A stretch of 64,000 bases of DNA from Punica granatum (taxonomy: Eukaryota; Streptophyta; Magnoliopsida; Myrtales; Lythraceae), in the NCBI RefSeq assembly GCF_007655135.1, contig NC_045131.1:1612001-1676000 (forward strand), written 5' to 3'. The notes under the pieces were generated by a model. It was not told the DNA's origin and made no database searches. It was given only the letters and a program-made list of their open reading frames with translations. Shown piece after piece: positions 11,087 to 22,408 of the stretch. The position numbers were made by a program, and so were the translations under genes. The first letter of the stretch is position 1; every line of letters starts with the position of its first letter.

Positions 11087-14037
11087 ATGGCCATAGCTGC
11101 CACTGTCTCTTTGCCCCTGACTTCCCCTTCCCGCGCTGCTCGTCTCAGCTCGGTTCCCGCGCTCCGGTCCTCTTTCCTCTCTCATTCTTCGTCTAACACT
11201 AGCGTCTCTATTCGCGCGAGCATTGCTCCAAGAAACCCTAGGTTCCGCATCTCGATGACCCTACAGGCTCCGGAGAAGAGCCTAGGCGCTTCCTCCTTCC
11301 TCGATCGCCGGGAAAGCGGAGTCCTTCACTTTGTTAAGTACCATGGCCTCGGCAACGACTTCATCTTGGTACAAAATCTCTCTCCTCTACAATCTTGGGG
11401 AGCAAGGATTCAGCTGAAGTGAACTCAAGAAAGAAACTTTTCTGCAATAAAACGAGAAATGTTAAGAAGCTGCACTTTCTTTCAGCTTGTTGATATGGAA
11501 ATGAGGGGAACTTCTTACTAATTCAATGTCAAGTTTGGTCTTAATCAATGGGCTCTATTTTTTGTTAAGCTTCTCGTGTCCAAGATTAGTTTTTTGCAAT
11601 GATGTAGGTGGATAATAGGGATTCTTCAGAGCCTAGGATTACTCCAGAGCAAGCAGTGAAGCTTTGCGATCGTAACTTCGGGATAGGTGCTGATGGAGTC
11701 ATATTCGCCATGCCTGGAACCAATGGCACTGATTACACCATGCGGATTTTCAATTCTGACGGTAGCGAGCCTGAGGTATTCCATATTTTCCTGGTTACTG
11801 CCGTAGTATATGCGTGGCAGTTAGATGTTTATGCGCTAATCGAGCTTCTCTTGGAAGCTATATCAGTTGGATTTTGACTTATGAATGGCATAAATTATAG
11901 CACGTGCTGTAGTTGGAAGTGCGTTCACCTTGATTTTTCTTGAATTTGTCTAGATGTGTGGCAACGGAGTTCGATGCTTTGCAAGATTTATTGCTGAGCT
12001 TGAAAATCTACAGGGCAGACAACGGTAAGGAAACTTCATTTCTCAGAAATATAATTTAATATGCTGTGGATTTATATTCTTCATGTCTGTTTGCAATCAA
12101 GCTCTTTATTTGTTGCCGCCAGAGACATGATTTTGCTCTCGAGAATATAGTTGAATGAAAAGAAAATTGAAGCAATGCAGCTCAACATTAATAATGGATT
12201 CTTGCTCTAGAGCAACTATCTGCACCCTCAATTTGACAGGAGCTTATGCTGTTTCTCGGGGCTGTTATTTCAGGTTTTTAACTTCTTTTTTTCTACTTTT
12301 GGAGTTTGCAGCTTTACAGTTCACACTGGTGCTGGTTTAATTGTCCCAGAGATTCAAGATGATGGGAAGGTGCATTCTTGAAATCACCTCATACTTGTAG
12401 CGAAAAAAGAAATCACTTTATACATTGCGATTTCTGTGAGACTATGAGTTCTATATTCTGAGTGTTCCGAAGTGCTTATGAAATTCTTTTTAATGCCCTG
12501 AGATTGGAGCATGATTAGAATTATGTGGTTCTATTTTTTGTAGCTGATGGTATATGATTTGGTACTTATGTGACTTATTCAACTCCAGGTTACAGTTGAT
12601 ATGGGCGAGCCTATACTTAAGGCATCTGACGTGCCTACAAGACTATCGCCAAACAAGGGCCAGTCAGTTGTGAAATCAGGATTGGTAGTGGATGGGGTAA
12701 CCTGGGATGTGACATGTGTTAGCATGGGGAATCCTCATTGTGTCACTTTTGGTAACAAAGAAAACCAGGTATTACATCAGAAATGGATGATTCCAAGTGT
12801 GACATTTCCTGTAATCTTTTACCTTTTGGAGATCAGTATATCCTTTTTCCTGTGACCGTTTTATCTTCCAAAAATGAATTGTATTGCTATTTCCAAGTTG
12901 CTGACCTTCTTGCTACTTTTTCACTGGACAGAGTTTGCAGGTTGATGAGTTGAACTTGGCTGAAATTGGTCCCAAGTTTGAGCATCACGAGATGTTTCCT
13001 GCAAGAACTAACACAGGTTTGTGATTGATTTACTATCAGCCTCCAAGGTCTTTGATGAGGAATCACCCGATACAATAGCACATCTGGTTTTTGATGAGCT
13101 GTTCTGCCACGTCTTTGTTGTTTTCTTTGTCCATGCAATAACAAGGAGTTGGAAAATGTTCCTCCTGCTGTTCTTTCCGGATGTTCTTATAGTTCATTCC
13201 CGGTGATGACTGTGTCTTTTTTTGGTCATGTCTGAACTCGTGAGTAGGAATTACTGATAACTATCTTTTCAATTACAGAGTTTGTGCAAGTTTTCTCCAG
13301 TTCGCACCTGAAAATGCGTGTTTGGGAACGTGGGGCAGGTAAATGCTTTGAAAACAGCATCTCACAGTATGTTTTTCCCTATAAAAATGACATGTTAGAT
13401 TGTATCAGCTAGAATCCATAGTAAGGAGCAATCAAGGGTCATTAGATTGATCATCGGCATAGGCCTTACCGTAGAACATTCTTTTTTCTGAGAAATCGTT
13501 CTCTACTTGTAGGAGCAACGCTCGCCTGTGGCACTGGTGCATGTGCAGTGGTGGTTGCTGCAGTTCTTGAGGGCCATGCTGGAAGAGTAAGTTAATCACT
13601 ATACTGCATAAACGAAGAGAAATAGTGGTAAAGTGCTGTGGTAGTTCCCTCTGTGACCCTCTTCCCAACATTTTGCAAAATATCAATATTATCTAAATCC
13701 CGCATCTTTAGTAGTCATATTTCTGTTCTTGCCTTCTGCTTGTTTATAAGCGATTGCTTGTGAACCTAAAAACGGACTGAGTGCAAGAAAATTCACCCTC
13801 CCCTTCTCAGACTAGGTTTACACAATAGAAACACGTATGAAGTCGTTTATTCTATTTTAGCGGGTCCTCCTCTGCTATGTATTGCATGTTGTGAACTGAA
13901 TGACATCTGTTGCGGTACAGAATTGCACGGTTGATTTGCCTGGAGGACCACTAGAGATCGAATGGCGAGAGGAAGATAATCACATTTACATGACAGGCCC
14001 TGCTGAAGTGGTATTCTATGGATCTGTTCCCCTTTAA
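11087..14037 (+). CDS. DAPF: Diaminopimelate epimerase, chloroplastic
   Basis: Nine exons: 11087-11368, 11608-11775, 11954-12024, 12312-12369, 12589-12768, 12932-13016, 13279-13338, 13513-13586, 13921-14037. All are GT-AG and phases match, giving 364 residues, the usual length for plant DAPF. The enzyme interconverts LL- and meso-diaminopimelate, the penultimate step of lysine synthesis in the plastid. The first 60 or so residues are Ser/Ala/Arg-rich, as in a transit peptide. The mature part begins [19 protein letters not shown]. The two catalytic cysteines are visible in [12 protein letters not shown] (about Cys152) and ACGTGACA (about Cys307). The end [20 protein letters not shown] is typical. 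Nothing is broken. Confidence 0.97.
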
Positions 14038-15038
14038 TTGCGATCGTTGCAAAGTTGTTGCTGTGTTCATCTTTTGCTTCACTGGAATAATCGAGATGTA
14101 TGCTGTGGAAAGCATGAAGAGATTATGCGTTTTTCACACTGAAACATTCTCCTGGCTGTGAAATGAAAAAGAAAGGCTATCGTACCAACTTTCATGAGAG
14201 TGTTGCGTTTCGGCTGTTCCAACTACAGGCTCCTATGCAATCCGATGTCTCACTTGTTAAGCGAATTCTGGCCATCAACATCGTCTCTACTCTCTAGAGC
14301 CTATCATATTCTAAATCATGAGCTGCAGGTTCATCATTCTTTTCAAATGATCCACATTGAGTATTATCCTCGATAGGTAATTTAGTGTTATTGGTTAGTT
14401 GATAATTGATGAGTGGACTGCTTGAATTGTTAACGGCCTTTATCTTGTAAGGATGGACATGTCGCTCGATAAATTCATCTTAATTTTGAAAAATAAAAAT
14501 TCATGTTATCGTAGTATCATCATCAAAATGAACGTATTAGATTTCAAATGTAAAAGTTATGTAGAAATATATGCTTTTTTGTCCTTTTCTTTTAAATGTG
14601 TACTTTTTCCCCTCAAAAAGTAGACATAAGATCCTGGTGTGGTTTGAAAATTTTGTATCGGATGACTTTTTTTCCCTAATGAAAAAGAAATTAATGTATT
14701 TAAGATAATAAATAAAAGAAAAAAAGAACAGCAAGAAAAGCGAAGCGCTCTTCATTTGAAATCTTTCTACGAGGTGGGTCCCAGTTTGGACAGAACATGC
14801 CACGAACACGGCTCCACGTGTCGCTCGTACGTAAGAACTCTCATTCGACTAGCCGTTGGAAGGGAAATCAAACCCACACTGACTCATTCACCATTTGAAT
14901 ACATTTGAATACATACATACACTCGCAGTCGCCCTGATTCTCTGCCTCTTCCCACCAAAGAGCAGATAGACCGCACGAGATCACCCCCTCAGATTGGTAT
15001 CCGCATCAAAGACAGCAGAAATCGAACAATTATACACA

Positions 15039-15084
<46 letters not shown>

Positions 15085-15273
15085 ACTGAGGTTAGATTGC
15101 GGAATTTATCTGTGCTTCCGTGAGGACACCTTAAACAGTCCAATCGGGCAATCGGGTATTTAAAGCTTCACGTGTGACGATATGGGATGAAAATGGCGTG
15201 GATTTCTGTCATTGATCTCTGAACTTTTCCCCCTTTGTTGGGTTTATGCAGGTTTCAGGTTTTGCAGAGAACA
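14038..15273. other. DAPF 3' flank and KIN-5B promoter/leader
   Basis: The left part is DAPF 3' UTR and AT-rich spacer. From about 14750 the sequence is less AT-rich and contains CCACGTGTCG (14816-14825), an ACGT-core element. A CT dinucleotide run lies at 15042-15081, probably inside the 5' UTR. A further acceptor-like site (TTTATGCAG, near 15250) just before the start codon suggests a leader intron. Confidence 0.5.
15042..15081. repeat. (CT)n microsatellite in kinesin leader
   Basis: About 20 uninterrupted CT units, read directly. Pyrimidine runs are common in plant 5' UTRs. Confidence 0.95.
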
Positions 15274-18200
15274 ATGTCACTGACTCCTGATCAGTTCAGA
15301 AAAGTCGGTCTTGGTGTGACCCCGTCTCCGTCTCCATTCCTCACTCCACGGCCTGAAAGGCGGCGGATGGATTTGAGGCAGCCCGAATGGAATGCGGGCA
15401 GGCAGGACCGAGATAAGGAGGTTAATGTGCAGGTTCTGCTTAGATGCAGGTTTGTCTATTATTCTGTTTTGTTTCGTTTTATCTCATAAATTTTCAGCAT
15501 TTGTATGTTAGTCGAGTTGTGCTAGGCGACATTACAGTTGTTCTTCTGTTCCTAGCTTTGTTCTTGCAACGGCAATGTCCTCAATTATATTTGTTCGTAG
15601 TTTTCCAATTCAAGAACTTAAATTTCATGAAATTTACAACTTCAGGCCATTAAATGAAGACGAGCAAAAGATGAATGTGCCAAAGGCGATCTCATGCAAT
15701 GAGAACAGAAGAGAAGTCACTGTCTTGCAGAGCTTCACCAACAAGCAAGTTGATAGAGTTTTCACCTTCGACAAGGCATCCTTCTGCTTCCATTTTGATT
15801 GTGTATCCTTCAAGTGTCTCAGTACTGACACGCTAATTGAGGTTTTACTCGTGTCATTTCCAGGTTTTCGGGCCTAAAGCGCAACAAAGATCAATCTATG
15901 ACCAAGCGATTGCTCCGATTGTCAATGAAGTCCTGGACGGTTTCAACTGCACGATTTTTGCCTACGGGCAGACAGGCACTGGTAAAACATATACAATGGA
16001 GGGTGGGATGAGAAACAAGGTATCTTTTTCATTTAGACCTAAACTTAATTGCTTTCGGAGAGTTACTATGGTTATTTTTCCACTGTCCTTAGTCGAAAAT
16101 TTCGTATGTGTGACTCACAGGCAGGTGAACTGCCTGCTGAGGCTGGTGTCATCCCAAGAGCAGTTCGCCAATTTTTCGACACTTTGGAAGCACAAAATGC
16201 GGATTACAGCATGAAAGTGACATTTCTGGAGCTCTACAATGAAGAAGTGGCCGATTTGCTCGCCTCCGAAGATTCCCCAAGATATGCTGAAGACAGACAA
16301 AAGAAGCCCATATCCCTCATGGAGGACGGGAAGGGCTGTGTGGTTGTTCGGGGCCTTGAAGAAGTAGCTGTGTACAGTGCGAATGAAATCTATTCTCTCT
16401 TGGAACGAGGGGCAGCTAAGAGGAGAACAGCAGATACATTATTGAACAAACGTAGCAGGTGAGATTTTTTTGTGTTCCAACAGATGAATTTAAACTTCCA
16501 GCATACAGAGGGACCACTGGTTTTGCTCTTCTGCAATCAAATGCATATGATTCTTTGGTGCAGCCGCTCTCATTCCGTCTTTTCCATCACGGTGTACATC
16601 AAAGAAGCTGCTGTTGGAGATGAAGATTTAATAAAATGCGGCAAGCTTAATCTTGTTGATTTAGCAGGGTCAGAAAATATTTCTCGTTCAGGTGCACGGG
16701 AGGTAAGAATAGAACTACTTTAGGTTCTTTAAAAAATAACTAGTGAAATGAACAGTAATTTACTTGCCAACATGAGTGAAACAAAATACGCGATCCAATG
16801 AGAACGTTGGTCACCAATATAATGGACATTCCTTTGATGTAAAAATGGAGACTTTATGTTGTTAAGACTAGTCTCATAATCACCATACTTTCGCAGTGAA
16901 ACTTGGAAACTTTCTTTGTGCAGTTCACTAACGGTTTCCTGATGAGATTTAATTTTTTCAGGCCCGAGCAAAAGAAGCTGGGGAAATAAACAAGAGCTTA
17001 CTTACCTTGGGGCGGGTCATAAATGCTCTAGTGGAGCATTCTCCCCACATACCTTACAGGTTTCTTTCATTATAGTAGAGATCAAATTAATGAGATCTTC
17101 AATATCAAAGTTAATATACTTTCTCCTTTTGCCTGCTAATCATACAGGGACAGTAAGCTGACAAGGTTACTAAGAGATTCTCTTGGAGGGAAAACAAAAA
17201 CATGCATCATCGCTACTATTTCTCCTTCTGCTCATTGTTTGGACGAAACATTAAGCACGCTAGATTATGCCTATCGTGCTAAAAACATCAAAAATAAGCC
17301 TGAGGTATGACTTTGAGTGATTTGTTCCCCTTTGTAGTTTTGTGCCTTTCTTGTCAGTGCTCACATCAGCTTCTTTGCAGGCCAACCAGAAAATGTCGAA
17401 GGCCGTGTTACTCAAGGATCTGTATGCTGAGATTGAGCGGATGAGAGAAGGTTTGGGGATGCTCTTTGCGTATCCTACAATTTGACATATGACTGCATTT
17501 GAAACTAATAAACTATCCCTGATCCAGATATTCGAGCTGCAAGGGAAAAGAACGGCGTTTACATTCCACACGAAAGATTTGCTCAAGAAGAGGCTGAAAA
17601 GAAGGTACCTAGTTTGTCCTTTTCTTCCTCTAACAGCCAAACATCTTGGTTTCTTTATAGTTTTTCTATATTGATTAAGTTGATTTTCAAATTTTTTAAA
17701 TGCATTCATCTACCTGTTAACTGCAGTTAAGGAATGAAAGGATAGAGGAGTTGGAGAGCAATCTAACGGTATGCGAGAAGGTAGGGTATCTGGTAGCACT
17801 TTGTTTCATCTCTCCCATCATCTGACAATTAAATCTAGCTAATTCTCTTTTGCTCCTTGCAGCAAATTGAAAGTTATCGTGAGCTCTATCTCAATGAACA
17901 AGAACAGAAGTTAGATGTGGACAGTCTACTTAAGAATTGCAAGGTTTGCATGCTGATGTTGGAATCCATATTTAGTGCTGAACAATGAATATTTATATTA
18001 TGATTTTCGGCATGTGCTTTATTTACAACATCCATGTTTTCAGGTTGATCTCGAAAAGAGCAACAAAGCATTGCTTGATCTTCAAGAAAAACACCGACTG
18101 GCCATCTCTTTGTTGAAGGAAAAGGAGTTTGTCATCTCTAAATTGTGTCAGTCGGGTATACTACTGCAAGGAACATAATATGAATGTAATTTTGTCATCC

Positions 18201-21004
18201 CCTTCTTATTTATTTTCTTCTCATGAATAATCATATTCTTTACTGCATAAACAGAGAACTCTCTGATTGGTTGTGCAAAGGACTTGCGATCAGAACTTCA
18301 GTGTGCATCAGAGGATATTAGCTCATTGTTTATGAAATTAGGTAATTGGGGTGTTCATTTTTTCTCGTAAGTGGTTTGCAGTTAAATGATCTATGACTAA
18401 CTTATGTTTCTCAATTTTCCTCTGGACTTGTCTGAACTTGGGCTACAGCACAGCAAGTTTGGCACCATTTCATTAGAGAAAAAGAAAATATTGCATGGGT
18501 TAACTGCATCAGTGGGATTACCTTCTCGAATTCCTATTTACTATTCCATCCAATATGCAGATGAGAAAAACAAGATGGAAGCAGAAAATCATAACACGGT
18601 TCTAACGTTTGGTTCTCAACTCGACCAGAGCTTAAAAAATCTGCACAGAATCATACTCAGGTCGGTTTCTCATCAACAGCAACAGATAAGGTGTATGGAA
18701 GAACACTTCTGCTCGTTTCTTGCAAGTAAACATGATGTGAGGAACTCTAATACTCTTGGTCCTCCTTTTTTGCTCTTTTTTGTGCATCTTTCCGAGTAAC
18801 GACTGTACTTTCACCTATATTTTCAGGCCACAGAGGTTCTGCAGTCAAAGATTGGAAAGATGATGGAGACACATAATTCAGGAATAGCTTCCTTAAACGA
18901 TTTCGCTAATTCGCTCCAAGTGAAGGCTTCGTCTGACCTAGTTCAAATAAATTCTACCAAGATAGCGCAGAAGACTGCTATTGAGAAAGTATGAAGTTTG
19001 AGCTCCATTCTTTACCCATTAAAATTTACAGAGACTGGTACTAGATTTTTAAACTAGCTTGCAATATTTTCTTTAGTTTATCCATACTTTGGCATTGGAG
19101 GCAAAGGAGGTCATTGGAAACATACAGAGCTCTCTTCATCAGCAGAAAGAACTGCTGGATTTCTCTGCTCGACAACAAGAGGAGGTAGATTTTTATATAT
19201 GTTTTAGATTCTGCATATTTCATGCTCAATACTTATCTTCTCATATTCTAATCAGTTTGGTCACTTAGAATTTACCATGTTCTCCTTCGTTCTTATGAAA
19301 TGTTAAAGGGATTACATAGAGGTTTAGCATCTGCACGAGTTATGGCTGAGGCTACCGTAGACTTTGTCAATGATCTCTACAGCCATGCTTCTGAAGTCAT
19401 GAAAGTTCTTCACGAAACTCAAATTGAGAAAGCTGATCAATTAACCAAGTTCAAGAAAACATTCAAGGTAAGCTAACCTTCTGGGACATTGTACACTTAA
19501 CTTATAATATCAGCTGCTTAGACTGAAGGAGCTTTATGGGATCTATACTCTGCAGGAAGAGGCTGCGCAGGAGGAAAAACTAGCCTTGCAGCAAGTGGCA
19601 GCAATTTTAGCAACTTTGACATCTAAGAGAACTAAAATGGTCAGACAAACTGTGCTCTACCCTTGTGCCCTATAATAATCGGCTGGCTATGTATTTTAAG
19701 CTAATTTCACTTTTGTTTTGATGAACAGGTCTCGGAGGCTACTAAAAGCATGAACGAATCAAACAAGCACGAGAGTAAAAGACTGCATGGAGAGATGTGT
19801 CGCATGCAGAAATTGTCTGATGACACTCGGAACGAGTTGACGGACTACATGGCCAAAGTGGAAAAGTGTTTCTATCAGAACACTTTCTCTGCTGCTGAAT
19901 CCCGGGCTGTGATGGGCTCTTGCTTACAAAACTGGTAAGTAGTGAATTTTCCCAAAAGATTGTTATTCTTGAAGAACAATATTTGTGTATTCCAAAGATG
20001 TTAGAAACATTAATATCATGTTATGCAGTTTGAAGGAGGTGGACTATTCCAAGCAACAATGGGAAAATGCAGAATCTGGAATTGATCGTCTTGGTGAGAG
20101 CAGTCTTCAGCAGATAGAATGTGTGGTGAAGTGAGTTCCCCTCGATGTTCTTTTCTTCAATTTCTGCAGTTCATCGATTATGGTGGCTCATACTCTCTGT
20201 GCTGACAGAGAAAAGATAAACACAAATGAGGGCATATGCGGAGAATTTATGTCAATGTCTTCCTTGACAGACAGAGAATTTAGTGCTAGAGTCAATGACA
20301 TGCTCGTCGCCATTAATGGTTAGTTATAATCTTCCTGTGATTATCATCTTACGCTGCATACAATAAGATGAGATGAATCATCATCAGGAAATAGAGTTGC
20401 CCTTTTAAACTTGATCATTTTTCCGTAATGCTTCCATTTCATCCAGCTTTACATATCTCCTTGAGAATGGAATGGTCTCATGCCTTTTGTATTACCGCAG
20501 ATTCGCTAATGAGAGATCGTGAATGTAAGGAGAAAATGGATTCCATGACATCCCAGTGTATTGATCAGCTCAAGTTAGTGCCGGAGAAGCACAGGGAGAG
20601 CATATCAGATGTTCGAAGCAAAGCAGAACAGTGCTTCACGAAAGATTATCAGGTGAATATAGTCAGTCTGATGGACCTATTCCAGCCCTTCCGTTTTGTC
20701 TTGTTGTTTTTCAACAGTTTTATTATGGTAACGAGCTGTGTAAATTATATGATGCTGACAACACGCCTTCTGATGCGGTTTCTGGCAGGTTGACGAGGAC
20801 ACGGGCTCAATTCCTAAGAAACGATCCATACAAGTGCCTAACTTAGCAACAATCGAGGATATGAGGATGTCATTCTGTGAGAGCTTGGATGGAGAGAACA
20901 TGATCGAGAAGAAACTAAGATCCGACGACGTTGGGACGAAGACTCAGCAGTTGCACCAGGAGGCAGTTTCACCTCTCAGAACACCTTTCGCAGATGTCAA
21001 CTAA
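15274..21004 (+). CDS. KIN5B: Kinesin-5 (BimC/Eg5-type) spindle motor, KIN-5B-like
   Basis: I assign 23 coding exons with consistent phase and 1049 residues: 15274-15449, 15646-15775, 15864-16019, 16121-16458, 16564-16702, 16962-17059, 17148-17304, 17381-17450, 17528-17604, 17727-17780, 17863-17943, 18044-18155, 18255-18341, 18561-18736, 18827-18988, 19077-19184, 19309-19467, 19556-19639, 19729-19934, 20029-20130, 20209-20318, 20501-20652, 20789-21004. The motor head has the P-loop GQTGTGKT (about 137-144), switch I SSRSHS and switch II DLAGSE (299-304). The neck [19 protein letters not shown] leads into a long coiled-coil tail. The end has a BimC-box-like [11 protein letters not shown]. Kinesin-5 tetramers slide antiparallel microtubules in spindle and phragmoplast. 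The N-terminus MSLTPDQ and several tail phrases point to the KIN-5B branch. The second intron has a GC donor (AAG/GCATCC). Confidence 0.95.
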
Positions 21005-21029
21005 GTGATTGCTGACATTTCTAAGAGTC

Positions 21030-21133
21030 CGAGAATGATCAGAGATCCAACAAGACGGCGACGAAGACTCGGCGGTTACGTCAGGAGACAGTTACACCTC
21101 TCAGAACTCGTGTGGAAGATGTCAACTAAGTGA
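21030..21133 (+). repeat. Diverged tandem copy of the KIN-5B terminal coding segment
   Basis: This stretch, just after the KIN-5B stop, matches 20893-21008: GAGAATGATC..AGATCC, ACGAAGACTC, CACCTCTCAGAAC, AGATGTCAACTAAGTGA. It keeps an open frame that ends ...TPLRTRVEDVN then TAA, against [11 protein letters not shown] in the real end. It is either 3' UTR or an alternative terminal exon. Confidence 0.85.
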
Positions 21134-21646
21134 ATGCAAGCGTGATCATTTCAAGCGAAGAGAAGAGCTCATCAATTGATGACCAAATGTTTATGATCTC
21201 TGACCAAATTTGTGCCAATATTTGCTCAATTAAGGCACAATTCTCAGTGAACATTGGATTTTTCATGATAAATGAATTTTCTTCTCTTCCATCATGTCGG
21301 ATAGTATCCATTCAATCATCTATAAGGCCTCGATAGTATCTTTCCAAGAGTCATGATGAAGTGGGTGAGGTTACTAACTAGAGGACGTCCTCTATGGACA
21401 TGACAGTTCCTATCTAACCAAAAAGGGTAAAGTGGGTGAGACCTCGATCGATCTTCTACCCATATGAAATCACGACCAACTTTCTACCCAGATGTATTAA
21501 AATACACATTCATATATAGACATAACGTGATAACGAGATCGACTTTATTTATTTTGGGCAGTAAAGCAACAGATGATGGCAATTATTGCTATTTGTCAAT
21601 GCTTGTAAAAAAAAAAAAATTGACAACTCTAACAAGAACTTTCTGA
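21134..21646. other. KIN-5B 3' flank
   Basis: No gene is seen. Probable 3' UTR is followed by spacer; an A run at 21608-21620 is unexplained. Confidence 0.5.
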
Positions 21647-22408
21647 TGCTTTTGGTAATGGAATTGAGTTATGATTTCGTTTGATTTTAAATTTTTAAAA
21701 ATTAAAAAATGACCCATAATTTTTTTATTTTTTAAAAAATGCCCCATCCCCCTCTCTCCTCATACTCTCTCTCTCGATTTTAGGGTTTCAGACCAACCCT
21801 TGCTACTCCCTTGAACGAAAAGCTGCTACTTTTTCCATCTAGGTCGAGGAAATTCACGACCTTGTCGCTTGGGGAGAGCGACAACCACAGGAACAACGAC
21901 TTAACGACACCATAGAGGAGGGAGTGACCCTTGAGTCAGCTCGTAAATGAGGGTTCCCAGTCGAAGAACACGAGAGGCAGCAGTGAGGCGGTGGAGAACG
22001 GCTCGGGTTGGCAGTGAGGCGCCAGAACCCGCTACACACGGAGGGCACGTAGGCAAAGGCAACGATCTCTTGGAGGGAGAGGAAGGAGAGTATGTAGAGC
22101 TGGAGGTCCTCCGGGAACTCCGCGAAGGGAATAGCGTGAGAGCTCCAATCCATGATTAATTGCACGGAATTAAGAATAGATCTTTCTGGGTCGAATTGAA
22201 AGTTCTGAAATTTCTTGATGGGCAAGAGGAGATTTGAAGGGAAATCAGGTAGAGAAGAGAGATGGGCGTGAAGGAAGACAATGAACAATGATGAGATAAG
22301 GGATATAACACATTTTGAAAAATATTAAAAAGTTTGGGTCATTTTAAAATTTTAGAAAGTTTTTGGTGAATTAAAATAGAGTTTTAACTTTGTAACCAAA
22401 CAAGTTAA
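21647..22408. mobile_element. TIR-like element carrying a captured F-box gene fragment
   Basis: The ends are imperfect inverted copies. On the left TTTTGGTAATGGAATTGAG continues to AAAAATTAAAAAATGACCCA. On the right, read in reverse, TTTGGTTACAAAGTTAAAA continues to AAATTTTAAAATGACCCA. The arms are about 90 bases and AT-rich, and enclose a GC-richer core with gene-derived sequence. This is the layout of a Pack-type non-autonomous DNA transposon. I found no convincing target-site duplication, so the exact ends and superfamily are unsure. Confidence 0.5.
21836..22153 (-). pseudogene. F-box protein gene fragment (At3g12350-like), broken
   Basis: From the ATG at 22153 the minus strand reads FAEFPEDLQLYILSFLSLQE, a good F-box start. 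Conserved sequence between the F-box and the next block is missing. The similarity then shifts frame: one frame gives SGFWR, another gives FFDWEPSFTS, a stop, then FLWLSLSPSDKVVNFLD. Those later phrases fit the F-box protein type I associate with At3g12350. The internal deletion, frameshift and stop make it a pseudogene. It lies wholly inside the TIR-like element. Confidence 0.6.

Noticed and set aside
21130..21336. 68-codon plus frame after KIN-5B
   Set aside because: It lies in another frame from the duplicated tail, starts at its end and has no family features.
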